From the NCBI RefSeq assembly GCF_000968685.2, contig NZ_LAKD02000054.1, positions 1 through 64,000 of the forward strand: a DNA stretch of 64,000 nucleotides, written 5' to 3'. Position numbers and translations under genes: made by a program. The stretch comes from Streptomyces antioxidans. GTDB taxonomy: Bacteria > Actinomycetota > Actinomycetes > Streptomycetales > Streptomycetaceae. This document shows positions 18,610-26,749 of the stretch, piece after piece; position 1 is the first letter of the stretch, and every line of letters starts with the position of its first letter. The notes under the pieces were generated by a model that was given only the letters and a program-made list of their open reading frames with translations, made no database searches and had not been told where the DNA came from.

Positions 18610-19745
18610 TCGGTGATGGTCCCTCGGAGGTAGTCGGCGGCGTGGCGACCGCGCTCGCGGACGTCGGCCAGGTCGTCGCCGTAGGTGTTGACGTGGCCGA
18701 CCTTGCGGCCGGGCTTCACGTCCTTGCCGTACATATGGATCTTGAGCCCCGGGTCGCGCGCCATGCAGTGCAGATACGCCCCGTACATGTCGGGGTAGTC
18801 ACCGCCGAGCACATTGGTCATCACCGTCCACCGCGCGCGGGGGCGCGGGTCGCCCAGCGGGAGGTCGAGCACGGCGCGTACGTGGTTGGCGAACTGGGAG
18901 GTGACGGCGCCGTCCTGGGTCCAGTGGCCCGAGTTGTGGGGGCGCATCGCCAGCTCGTTGACCAGCAGCCGGCCGTCGCGGGTCTCGAAAAGCTCGACCG
19001 CGAGATGGCCGACCACCCCGAGCTCGGCGGCGATCTTCAGCGCCATCTCCTGCGCCCGGCCCGACAGCTCCTCCGAGAGGCCGGGGGCGGGGGCGATCAC
19101 GGTGTCACAGACCCCGTTCACCTGGATCGACTCCACGACGGGGTAGGCGACGGCCTGGCCGTGCGGGGACCGTACGACATTGGCGGCGAGCTCGCGGGCG
19201 AAGTCGACCATCTCCTCGGCGAGGACGGGCACGCCCGCGCGGAACGGCTCGGCCGCCTCCGCCACGCCGCGGACGACCCAGACGCCCTTGCCGTCGTAGC
19301 CGCCGCGCACCGTCTTGAGGACGACCGGGAATCCATCGCCCTCCGCCGCGAAGCGCGCGACGTCCTCGGGGTCGGCCACGATGCGGTGGCGGGGGCACGG
19401 CACACCGGCCGCACGCAGCCGCTCGCGCATCACGCCCTTGTCCTGGGCGTGCAGCAGCGCCTCGACTCCGGGGCGGATGACCACGCCGTCCGCCTCCAGG
19501 GCGCGCAGATGCTCGGCCGGGACATGCTCGTGGTCGAAGGTGACCACGGCACAGCCCTGTGCGAAAGCACGAAGGGTGTCCAGGTCTCGGTAGTCGCCGA
19601 TGACGACATCGCTGACCACCTGGGCCGCCGAGTCCTGGGGGGTGTCACTGAGCAGCTTGAACCTGATACCGAGGGGGATGCCCGCCTCATGGGTCATACG
19701 GGCGAGCTGGCCGCCGCCGACCATGCCGACTACCGGGAATGTCAC
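18606..19745 (-). CDS. purK: N5-carboxyaminoimidazole ribonucleotide synthase
   Basis: ATP-dependent carboxylation of aminoimidazole ribonucleotide, the step before PurE. The 379-residue ATP-grasp protein begins VTFPVVGMVGGGQLARM, with DHEHVP, KTVRGGYDGKG (ATP site) and NELAMRPHNSGHWT. The GTG at 19745 abuts GGGAGG with almost no spacing, which is unusual; an ATG seven codons in is the alternative, but would cut into the first beta strand. It forms the first gene of a purK-purE operon. Confidence 0.95.
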   Translation of the reverse strand: MTFPVVGMVGGGQLARMTHEAGIPLGIRFKLLSDTPQDSAAQVVSDVVIGDYRDLDTLRAFAQGCAVVTFDHEHVPAEHLRALEADGVVIRPGVEALLHAQDKGVMRERLRAAGVPCPRHRIVADPEDVARFAAEGDGFPVVLKTVRGGYDGKGVWVVRGVAEAAEPFRAGVPVLAEEMVDFARELAANVVRSPHGQAVAYPVVESIQVNGVCDTVIAPAPGLSEELSGRAQEMALKIAAELGVVGHLAVELFETRDGRLLVNELAMRPHNSGHWTQDGAVTSQFANHVRAVLDLPLGDPRPRARWTVMTNVLGGDYPDMYGAYLHCMARDPGLKIHMYGKDVKPGRKVGHVNTYGDDLADVRERGRHAADYLRGTITE

Positions 19746-19905
19746 CCTCCCAGAGTAACTTCCCCCCTTGACCCGCCCTGACCTGCGTTGGAGGAACCTC
19801 CAGACAATCCGCCCGGCCCAGCCTCGCGGCCTGTGGGGCGCGGGGCACCACCGCTGGTTAGCATGGGGGGATTGATGACGCCGACGACGGGGCTGAACGA
19901 TCACC

Positions 19906-20433
19906 ATGAGCGAACGGAGCACACTCGGTGGGCTGCGTGCCCGGATGGGGCAACTGACCCGCGAGATCGCGAAGTTCGGGGTGGTCGGCGGGGCCGGCGT
20001 CTTCGTCAATCTCGCGGTGTTCAACCTGGTGCGCGGGGTCACCGAACTGCCCGTGGTGCGGGCCAGCATCGTGGCCACCGTGGTCGCCACCGGCTTCAAC
20101 TACCTGGGGTATCGGTACTTCACCTACCGGGACCGCGACAAGCAGGGCCGCACCAAGGAGCTCAGCCTCTTTCTGCTGTTCAGCGCCATCGGCCTGATCA
20201 TCGAGAACGGTGTGCTCTACACCGCCACCTATGGCTTCGGGTGGGACAGCTCACTCCAGAGCAATATGTTCAAGTTCCTCGGCATCGGCCTGGGCACCCT
20301 CTTCCGCTTCTGGTCGTACCGGACCTGGGTGTTCCGGACGCTGCCCGCGCGGGAGGCCGTCGAGTGCGCGGAGGCCTTCCTGTCCGAGGCGCCACCCGCC
20401 CAGGCCACCCGGAAACAGACGGTCCGGAAGTAG
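19906..20433 (+). CDS. GtrA family membrane protein
   Basis: Four predicted transmembrane helices in 175 residues (about 23-43, 52-72, 88-108, 118-138), with the family motif KFGVVGGAGVFVNLAVFN and the RFWSYRTWVF loop. GtrA proteins are thought to help move polyprenyl-phosphate-linked sugars across the membrane for surface polymer modification. It is divergent from purK and followed convergently by the histidine kinase gene. The C-terminus is an Ala/Glu-rich cytoplasmic tail. Confidence 0.88.
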   Translation: MSERSTLGGLRARMGQLTREIAKFGVVGGAGVFVNLAVFNLVRGVTELPVVRASIVATVVATGFNYLGYRYFTYRDRDKQGRTKELSLFLLFSAIGLIIENGVLYTATYGFGWDSSLQSNMFKFLGIGLGTLFRFWSYRTWVFRTLPAREAVECAEAFLSEAPPAQATRKQTVRK

Positions 20434-20457
20434 CGGTGCTCTCCTCGCCCGGCCCGT

Positions 20458-21711
20458 TCAGGACGAGGCCGAGGATTCCTCGGCCTCCCGGCTGAGGAAG
20501 AGCGCGAACACCGGCGGATGCTGCTGGAGCAGCTCCAGCCGCCCGCCGTCCGCCTCCGCCAGGTCCCGCGCCACGGCGAGCCCGAGCCCCGTCGAGTTGC
20601 GTCCGCTCACCGTCCGCTCGAAGACCCGCGCCCCCAGGTCCGGCGACACCCCCGGCCCCTCGTCGGAGACCTCCACCACGGCCTGGTTGCCGGTGACGCG
20701 CGTACGCAGCGCGACCGTGCCGTCACCGTGCATCAGCGAGTTCTCGATCAGCGTGGCCAGCACCTGCGCGACCGCGCCCGGGGTGCCCACCGCGCGCAGC
20801 CCCTTCTTGCCCGAGCGCACGATGGCGCGGCCCTCGCTGCGCGAGGCCGGGCGCCACTCCTCGATCTGCTGCTTGACGACCTCGTCCAGGTCGAAGGCGA
20901 CCGCGGAGCCGCTGCGCGGATCGCGCGAATTGGTCAGCAGTCGCTGGACGACATCGGTGAGCCGCTCCACCTGGCCCAGCGCGATCGTCGCCTCCTCCTT
21001 GACCGTCTCCGGGTCGTCGGTGAGCGTGATCTCCTCCAGCCGCATCGACAGCGCGGTCAGCGGCGTACGGAGCTGGTGGGAGGCGTCGGCGGCCAGCCGC
21101 CGCTCGGCGGTGAGCATCCGGGCGATGCGCTCGGCGCTCCCGTCCAGGACATCGGCCACCCGGTCCAGCTCCGGCACCCCGTAGCGCCGGTGGCGCGGCC
21201 GGGGATCCCCGGAGCCCAGCCGCTCGGCGGTCTCCGCGAGATCGGTGAGCGGGGCGGAGAGCCGGTGCGCCTGGCGTACCGCGAGGGCCACCGCGGCGAG
21301 CACGGCGAGCAGCGCCACCGCCAGGATGATCAGCATGGTGCGGCCGATCTCGCGGCTCACCGTGGAGCGGGACGCCTCGACCCGGACGACCTCGCCCTGC
21401 TCCCCCGCCTCCTCGGCGGAGATGACACTGCCCTTGGGCCGCTTGCCGATCTCCACCGTACGGTGGTCGGGCATCCTGATCACGGCGTAGCGGCCGGACT
21501 CGATCTGCTCGCGCAGCACCCTGGGGGTGACCCCCTCGCCGCCCAGCAGTCTGCTGTCGACGATGCTGACCAGGCGCACGGCGTCGGAGCTCACGCTCTC
21601 CTGGGCGCTGTTCTCGATGGTCCGCGTCTCGACGATGACCAGCGAAAGACCGAAGACCGCGATGACGACGAGCACCACGGCCAGGGTGGAGTTGATCAAG
21701 CGACGGCGCAT
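20458..21711 (-). CDS. Two-component sensor histidine kinase
   Basis: The 417-residue membrane kinase has two helices (about 7-26 and 124-145) flanking a short extracellular sensor, a HAMP region, a dimerisation box with the phospho-acceptor His212 in DASHQLRTPL, and an ATPase domain with ENSLMHGD (N box) and DEGPGVS (G1). The small sensor loop has no recognisable ligand domain. It starts 22 bases after the response regulator stop, so both form one operon. The signal is unknown. Confidence 0.93.
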   Translation of the reverse strand: MRRRLINSTLAVVLVVIAVFGLSLVIVETRTIENSAQESVSSDAVRLVSIVDSRLLGGEGVTPRVLREQIESGRYAVIRMPDHRTVEIGKRPKGSVISAEEAGEQGEVVRVEASRSTVSREIGRTMLIILAVALLAVLAAVALAVRQAHRLSAPLTDLAETAERLGSGDPRPRHRRYGVPELDRVADVLDGSAERIARMLTAERRLAADASHQLRTPLTALSMRLEEITLTDDPETVKEEATIALGQVERLTDVVQRLLTNSRDPRSGSAVAFDLDEVVKQQIEEWRPASRSEGRAIVRSGKKGLRAVGTPGAVAQVLATLIENSLMHGDGTVALRTRVTGNQAVVEVSDEGPGVSPDLGARVFERTVSGRNSTGLGLAVARDLAEADGGRLELLQQHPPVFALFLSREAEESSASS

Positions 21712-21733
21712 TGCCCTACCGTGTCAGCTCTGG

Positions 21734-22414
21734 TCAGCTTTTCTCGAATCTGAAGCCGACGCCGCGGACGGTGGCGATATAGCGGGGATTTGCCGCATCG
21801 TCACCGAGCTTCTTGCGCAGCCAGGAGATGTGCATGTCGAGGGTCTTGGTGGAGGACCACCAGGTGGTGTCCCACACCTCGCGCATCAGCTGATCCCGGG
21901 TGACCACCCGCCCGGCGTCCCGTACCAGGACCCGCAGCAGATCGAACTCCTTGGCGGTCAGCTGCAGCTCCTCGTCGCCCATCCAGGCACGGTGTGACTC
22001 GACGTCGATCCGCACCCCATGGGTGGCCGGCTGCTGTTGCTGCGTCTCGACGGCACCGCGCCGCAGCAGCGCCCGGACCCGGGCGAGCAGCTCGGCCAGC
22101 CGGAACGGCTTGGTCACATAGTCATCGGCACCGGCGTCCAGGCCGACCACCGTGTCCACCTCGTCCGCGCGGGCCGTGAGCACCAGCACCGGAAAGCCAT
22201 GGCCCTCCGTACGGAGCCGACGACAGACCTCGAGCCCGTCCATCCCGGGCAGGCCGAGGTCGAGGACGATCAGATCGACGCCTCCCTGCAGACCGGCGTC
22301 GAGCGCGGTGGGTCCGTCCTCACGCACCTCGACCTCGTACCCCTCGCGGCGCAGGGCGCGGGCGAGCGGCTCCGAGATGGATGCGTCATCCTCGGCGAGC
22401 AGTACTCGGGTCAT
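21734..22414 (-). CDS. Two-component response regulator, OmpR/PhoB type
   Basis: The 226 residues contain a receiver domain with acidic pocket EDD (8-10), phospho-acceptor Asp52, Thr80 and Lys102, then a winged-helix DNA-binding domain (VRGVGFRFEKS end). It is the first gene of the regulator-kinase operon. No ribosome site is seen; a TACCAT -10 ends 7 bases before the ATG, which suggests a leaderless mRNA. The stop codon sits in a 10-bp duplication (AGCTGACCAG/AGCTGACACG, 21725-21744 region). Confidence 0.94.
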   Translation of the reverse strand: MTRVLLAEDDASISEPLARALRREGYEVEVREDGPTALDAGLQGGVDLIVLDLGLPGMDGLEVCRRLRTEGHGFPVLVLTARADEVDTVVGLDAGADDYVTKPFRLAELLARVRALLRRGAVETQQQQPATHGVRIDVESHRAWMGDEELQLTAKEFDLLRVLVRDAGRVVTRDQLMREVWDTTWWSSTKTLDMHISWLRKKLGDDAANPRYIATVRGVGFRFEKS

Positions 22415-22421
22415 GGGGGTG

Positions 22422-22427
22422 ATGGTA
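22422..22427 (-). promoter_or_regulatory. Candidate -10 of a leaderless promoter
   Basis: On the minus strand TACCAT ends 7 bases before the regulator ATG (22414), and the intervening bases are CACCCCC with no ribosome site. Confidence 0.4.
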
Positions 22428-22575
22428 GTCCGCTGAGGTCGGAGCACGGGGCGCGTACGGCGCGACGGACGGAGCACGGAACGTCGCACACCCCGCCCGT
22501 GAGGTATCTCTCACCGTCTCCAAGAGTGTCGAGGACGTGTCGTATGGTGAAACAACGTCTGCAGCACTCCTCCGG

Positions 22576-22606
22576 GACCTTTGGTGGCGACGAGCACCCA
22601 AAGGTC
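22576..22606 (+). promoter_or_regulatory. Leader hairpin of the peptide transporter gene
   Basis: GACCTTTGG (22576-22584) and CCAAAGGTC (22598-22606) are perfect 9-base inverted arms, and pairing extends inward with one bulge. The hairpin lies about 130 bases before the transporter start in an otherwise unexplained 323-base gap, so it may be an attenuator or operator. No known riboswitch family is recognised. Confidence 0.4.
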
Positions 22607-22737
22607 TCTGTCATGTCCGGAGCGGGACGAGGTTGGCACGACCGGCCCGGCCCATATCCGGCGCTCAGTCGCTCAGCCATCTCCCCACAGGGCGCTGGCC
22701 GCCCGGCAGCGCTCCCTGAGCCCACAAGGAAACAACC

Positions 22738-24264
22738 ATGGCGTCCAGCCTGACGAAGGGCGCCACCGCGCAGGGGACCCCTGCCGGCGGCAAGACCTTC
22801 TTCGGCCACCCCCGCGGCCTGGCCACTCTCTTCATGATCGAGATGTGGGAGCGGTTCAGCTTCTACGGCATGCGGGCCCTGCTCGTGGTCTATCTGATCT
22901 CCGGTGGCCCCGACGCCAAGGACGGCGGACAGGGCGGCGGACTCGGGATGACCGAGGGCAACGCGGTGGCCATCTACTCGGTGTACCTGGCCCTGGTCTA
23001 TCTGCTGGCGATGCCCGGCGGCTGGTTCGGCGACCGGGTCTGGGGCCCGCGCAAGACGGTGGTGATCGCGTCCGGCGTCGTCATGGCCGGCCATCTGGCG
23101 CTCTCCGTCCCCGGTCAGGCGACCTTCTTCGTCGGTCTCGGCCTGGTGGCGCTCGGCTCCGGCCTGATCAAGGCCAATATCTCGACGATGGTGGGCCAGC
23201 TCTACGACGGTCCGCAGGACCCGCGCCGGGACGGCGGCTTCACCATCTTCTACATCGGCATCAACCTCGGTGCCTTCGCCGCTCCGCTGGTGATCGGCAC
23301 GGTCGGCCAGTCGTACAACTGGCACCTCGGCTTCGCGCTCGCCGCACTCGGCATGGCGCTGGGGCTGGTCCAGTTCCTGATCGGCACCCGCCACCTGAGC
23401 GCGGAGAGCAGTGTCATCCCCACCCCGCTGGCGGCCGAGGAGCGCCGCTCCTGGCTGCGCAAGGCGATGATCTGGCTGATCGTGGCCGCGGTCTTCTACA
23501 CCGGCGTGGTGCTCAGCGACAGCTGGACCCTCAACTGGGTGCTGGTCCCGATCACCATCCTGGGCCTGATCATCCCGACCGGGGTACTGATCCGGATCAA
23601 GCGCGACCGGGAGCTCTCGGCGGTCGAGCAGACCAAGGTGAGCGGCTACATCTGGTTCTTCGTGGCCGCCGCCGTGTTCTGGATGATCTACGACCAGGGC
23701 GGTTCGACGATGTCGGCGTTCGCCGACTCCAAGACCGCGGACACGATCTTCGGGCTGCACTTCCCGTCCTCGTGGTTCCAGTCCGTCAACCCACTGCTGA
23801 TCATGGCGCTGGCGCCGGTCTTCGCCTGGCTGTGGCTGTGGCTGGCGCGGCGTGACCGGGAGCCGAACACCACGCTGAAGTTCGCGATGGCCCTGGTCCT
23901 GGTCGGCGCCTCGTTCTTCGTCTTCGTCGTGCCGATGGGGATGGCCGAGGACGGGACCAAGGTCAGCCCGCTGTGGCTGGTGTCGATCTACATGGTCCAG
24001 ACGATGGGTGAGCTGTGCCTGTCACCGGTCGGCCTGTCGGTGACCACCAAGATGGCACCGGCGAAGTACGCCAGCCAGATGATGGGCGTGTGGTTCCTGG
24101 CCGTGACCGCGGGCGACTGCGTCACGGGCCTGCTGTCCATCGCCGGGGTCGACCTGAGCGGGGTCGGGGTGATCGGGCTGGAGGCGACAATGGCGGCGCT
24201 CGCGGGTTTCGCGGTCTTCATGTACCGGAAGAAGGTCGTGGCGTTGATGGCCGACGTCCACTGA
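22738..24264 (+). CDS. Proton-dependent oligopeptide transporter, POT/PTR2 family
   Basis: The 508-residue protein has about 12-14 transmembrane helices and the family signatures EMWERFSFYGMRALLV (proton-coupling ExxER motif) and FYIGINLGAF. It imports di- and tripeptides driven by the proton gradient. AAGGAA stands 5-6 bases before the ATG. The stop is within a 21-bp duplication, then a strong terminator. It is divergent from the two-component operon, which could regulate it, though no site shows this. Confidence 0.94.
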   Translation: MASSLTKGATAQGTPAGGKTFFGHPRGLATLFMIEMWERFSFYGMRALLVVYLISGGPDAKDGGQGGGLGMTEGNAVAIYSVYLALVYLLAMPGGWFGDRVWGPRKTVVIASGVVMAGHLALSVPGQATFFVGLGLVALGSGLIKANISTMVGQLYDGPQDPRRDGGFTIFYIGINLGAFAAPLVIGTVGQSYNWHLGFALAALGMALGLVQFLIGTRHLSAESSVIPTPLAAEERRSWLRKAMIWLIVAAVFYTGVVLSDSWTLNWVLVPITILGLIIPTGVLIRIKRDRELSAVEQTKVSGYIWFFVAAAVFWMIYDQGGSTMSAFADSKTADTIFGLHFPSSWFQSVNPLLIMALAPVFAWLWLWLARRDREPNTTLKFAMALVLVGASFFVFVVPMGMAEDGTKVSPLWLVSIYMVQTMGELCLSPVGLSVTTKMAPAKYASQMMGVWFLAVTAGDCVTGLLSIAGVDLSGVGVIGLEATMAALAGFAVFMYRKKVVALMADVH

Positions 24265-24300
24265 CGTCCTTAAGGACGTCACTGACATCCTTAAGAGGGT
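24259..24300 (+). repeat. 21-bp tandem duplication over a stop codon
   Basis: Copies 24259-24279 and 24280-24300 agree at 17 of 21 bases. The transporter TGA is in the first; the second repeats TGA in frame. Copy 1 also contains the 18-base palindrome 24263-24280. Confidence 0.75.
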
Positions 24301-24303
24301 CAC

Positions 24304-24342
24304 GAGGGGCCCGGCGCGGAGGAGTTCCGCGCCGGGCCCCTC
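24304..24342. terminator. Strong bidirectional terminator
   Basis: A perfect 17-bp stem (24304-24320 with 24326-24342) and 5-base loop lie between the convergent transporter gene and the surface-protein operon. Confidence 0.85.
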
Positions 24343-24369
24343 GCCGTTCCGTACGGGGCTCTTACGGGT

Positions 24370-25674
24370 TCAGCGGGTGGTGCCGCGCAGCTTGCGCCAC
24401 GGGGTGAGGGTGAAGATCGCGCCGCCGAGCAGCACGGTGGTACCGGCGATCAGGGCGAGCGCCTTCAGCCCGCCGTGGTCACTGGCACCGGTGTCGGCGA
24501 GCCCGCCACTGGTGGCCGTACCGCCGCCGCTGTCCGAACCGCCGCCGGAGGTGGCGCCCGCGGAGCCGCTGCCGCCCGTCGCGTCGCCGCCGGTGGTGCC
24601 GCCGGGCTGGCCGGTGGTGTCCAGCTCCAGCGAGACACCGGGGTCCTTGGACGGGGTGCAGGTGGTGGTCGTACCGAGCGCCTTGACCGTCAGCACGCCG
24701 GGGGTGAGCGTCGACGTGCCGCTCGCGCCCGGCTTGTAGGTGCCGGTGAGGTCGGGGATCTCGATCGGATCGCCGGACTTGATGGGCTCCTTGTTGGTCG
24801 GCCCCGCCACGGCCACGGTGCCCTTGTCCGCGCCGCCGACCTTGACGGCCATCGACGGCTTGACCGAATCGGCGGGAATGTCGGCCGGGCTGTCCATCAC
24901 GGACTTGCCGAACTTCACGGTCAGCTCGAAGTTCCCGCCGCTCTTGGTGGCGTTGACGCGCACCGGGGAGGTCGCGTTCTTGTCGCCGATGGGGGTCTTG
25001 CAGGCGTAGGCGACCTGGACCTCCTTACCGGTGTACGCATCGCCACCGCCGCCACCGCCACCGGTGGTGCCGCCGGTGGTCCCGCTCGTGGTGCCACTCG
25101 TCGTCCCGCTCGTGGTGCCGCCCGTACCGCCGTCGCCGTCCGTCACCTTGATGGTCGCGGCGGCCTTGACGTCCTCCTTGGCCGAGCACTTGGTGTCCGT
25201 GGGCAGCGGCTTGCTGACGTTGATGTTGTAGCCGCCGGGCGTCAGCGTCACCTCTCCCGCCTTGGTGAGCTTCAGCTTCCCCTTCATGTCGGAGAGCTTC
25301 ATCTCACCGCCCTTGGGGATCGCCGGGTTCTCCCGCGGCCCCTCCACGGCCAGTTCGCCGGTCTGCGCGCCGCCCACCGTGACGGTGCCGGTCGGCAGCA
25401 CGGTGTCGGCCTCCAGATCGAGGATGGGCGGGTTCTTGGAGGCGGCCTGGACCGTCTTCCACACCACCTCGACCTCGTCCCCGACCTTCGCCGTCTCCGG
25501 TGCCGTCACGGCCACGGTCGTGGTGCCCTCCACCGGGGGCAGACCGGAGATGGGGGGCGGTAAGCACTCGGTCTTGTACGAGACCTCGGCGCCCGCCGCG
25601 CTGCCCGCGCCGAGCAGCACGCCCGCACCGCCGAGCAGCAGCGCGACGGCCGCCGCACTCACTCTTGGTCGCAT
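24370..25674 (-). CDS. Cell-wall surface protein with LADTG sorting signal and TTA codon
   Basis: The 434-residue product has a signal peptide (1-29), two beta-rich modules (about 30-195 and 215-365) joined by Thr-Ser-Gly repeats and a poly-Gly run, then LADTG (about 392-396), a hydrophobic helix and a basic tail. LAxTG is the class E sortase motif of Streptomyces, so covalent wall attachment is expected. Module 2 closely resembles the protein at 27852-28607 (shared CKTPIGDK, KALGTTTTCTP). Leu38 is encoded by TTA (25561-25563), so translation should need bldA tRNA. It starts one base after the preceding stop. Function is unknown. Confidence 0.85.
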   Translation of the reverse strand: MRPRVSAAAVALLLGGAGVLLGAGSAAGAEVSYKTECLPPPISGLPPVEGTTTVAVTAPETAKVGDEVEVVWKTVQAASKNPPILDLEADTVLPTGTVTVGGAQTGELAVEGPRENPAIPKGGEMKLSDMKGKLKLTKAGEVTLTPGGYNINVSKPLPTDTKCSAKEDVKAAATIKVTDGDGGTGGTTSGTTSGTTSGTTGGTTGGGGGGGDAYTGKEVQVAYACKTPIGDKNATSPVRVNATKSGGNFELTVKFGKSVMDSPADIPADSVKPSMAVKVGGADKGTVAVAGPTNKEPIKSGDPIEIPDLTGTYKPGASGTSTLTPGVLTVKALGTTTTCTPSKDPGVSLELDTTGQPGGTTGGDATGGSGSAGATSGGGSDSGGGTATSGGLADTGASDHGGLKALALIAGTTVLLGGAIFTLTPWRKLRGTTR

Positions 25675-25675
25675 C

Positions 25676-26749
25676 TCACGTGGTTCCTTTCGGGGTCGGT
25701 CGGATCTCCTCGGTCGGTGCGGACATCTGGTGGTGCGGCCGGGTCCCCGGCGCGGTGTCCGGGGTGAACCAGGGCAACGCCGGGGGCCCGCCGTCCGCCG
25801 CGGCCGGTCCGGACGGCGGCGGCGAAAGCGGGGGCGCGGGCGGAGGCGGTAGTGGTACGGCCCGGGCCGTACGGGGCCGCACCTTGTCCACGACGGCCAT
25901 GCCGATACGGAAGACCGTCGCCGAGACCACCACGCACAGCAGCACCCAGAAGAGGGTGACGCCCCAGGGCCGTCCCACCGCCCACGGCTGTTCGACGAGC
26001 AGCTTGTGGCCGTAGCGCAGTGCGACCCGATAGTCGCCATGGGCTCCGGCGGACAGTTCGACGTCCAGTTTGACCTGCGCCTTCTTTCCCGGCTGTATCG
26101 TCCCCCGCCAGCGCTGCTCCTCCCAGGAGGGGGCGAAGACGCCGTGCGAGGTGCCCACCTCGAAGACCGGGTCGCGGGCCGGGGTCGAGCCGAGATTGCC
26201 GACGGTGACCACGAGCTGTCGCCTGGGCGGAGCGCCGAACCAGGTCAGCAGCCCGCTGGAACCGTCGAGCCGGGCCGAGAGCACGCTCAGCCGCTCACCC
26301 CCGGTCCGCTCCTTCGGCAGCGGCGCGACCGGGTGTCCGGCGACTTTGAACGTCACGTCCGCGGCGGCGGCTTCGCCGGTGACGGTCGCTATATGGATGA
26401 CACAGGGACAGGGTTTGGGCGGTTCGGCCACCGGCAGCTCCTTGGTGAAGGTGCCGTCCGCGCCGACGGTGACCGCCCTCCCGTCGCCGTTGGCGCAGGA
26501 GTTGGTGCCGCCGATCATGTTCTGTCCACAGATGAGCAGGGTGAGCAGGGCACGCGGCCGCCAGTGGGCGCCGGTCACGGTGACCGTGCCGCCCGTGCCC
26601 GCCTCGGCCTCGGAGACCTTCGCGGTCGGGCCCTCGGCCGCCGTGGCGCCGACCGTAAGGGGCGCGCCGAGGGTGAGGAGGACCAGGGCGAGCACGGTGA
26701 GCACGGCGGAGGGCCGGGCCGGGGTGGCTGGGTGTCGACGTGCGTTCAC
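25676..26749 (-). CDS. Secreted, membrane-tethered Ig-like protein of the surface operon
   Basis: The 357-residue protein has a signal peptide (to about 38), an N-terminal beta-sandwich resembling the neocarzinostatin-like fold (TVTVTGAHWRP, cysteines ICGQ, NSC, PCPC), a second beta domain (VVTVGNLGSTPARDPVFEV), one transmembrane helix (about 278-303) and a Pro-rich cytoplasmic tail. The GTG start overlaps the previous stop as GTGA, so it is coupled to that gene. The open frame extends further upstream, but only as a shadow of the Pro-Gln repeat of the neighbour. No enzyme motif is seen; a structural or adhesion role is inferred. Confidence 0.75.
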   Translation of the reverse strand: MNARRHPATPARPSAVLTVLALVLLTLGAPLTVGATAAEGPTAKVSEAEAGTGGTVTVTGAHWRPRALLTLLICGQNMIGGTNSCANGDGRAVTVGADGTFTKELPVAEPPKPCPCVIHIATVTGEAAAADVTFKVAGHPVAPLPKERTGGERLSVLSARLDGSSGLLTWFGAPPRRQLVVTVGNLGSTPARDPVFEVGTSHGVFAPSWEEQRWRGTIQPGKKAQVKLDVELSAGAHGDYRVALRYGHKLLVEQPWAVGRPWGVTLFWVLLCVVVSATVFRIGMAVVDKVRPRTARAVPLPPPPAPPLSPPPSGPAAADGGPPALPWFTPDTAPGTRPHHQMSAPTEEIRPTPKGTT

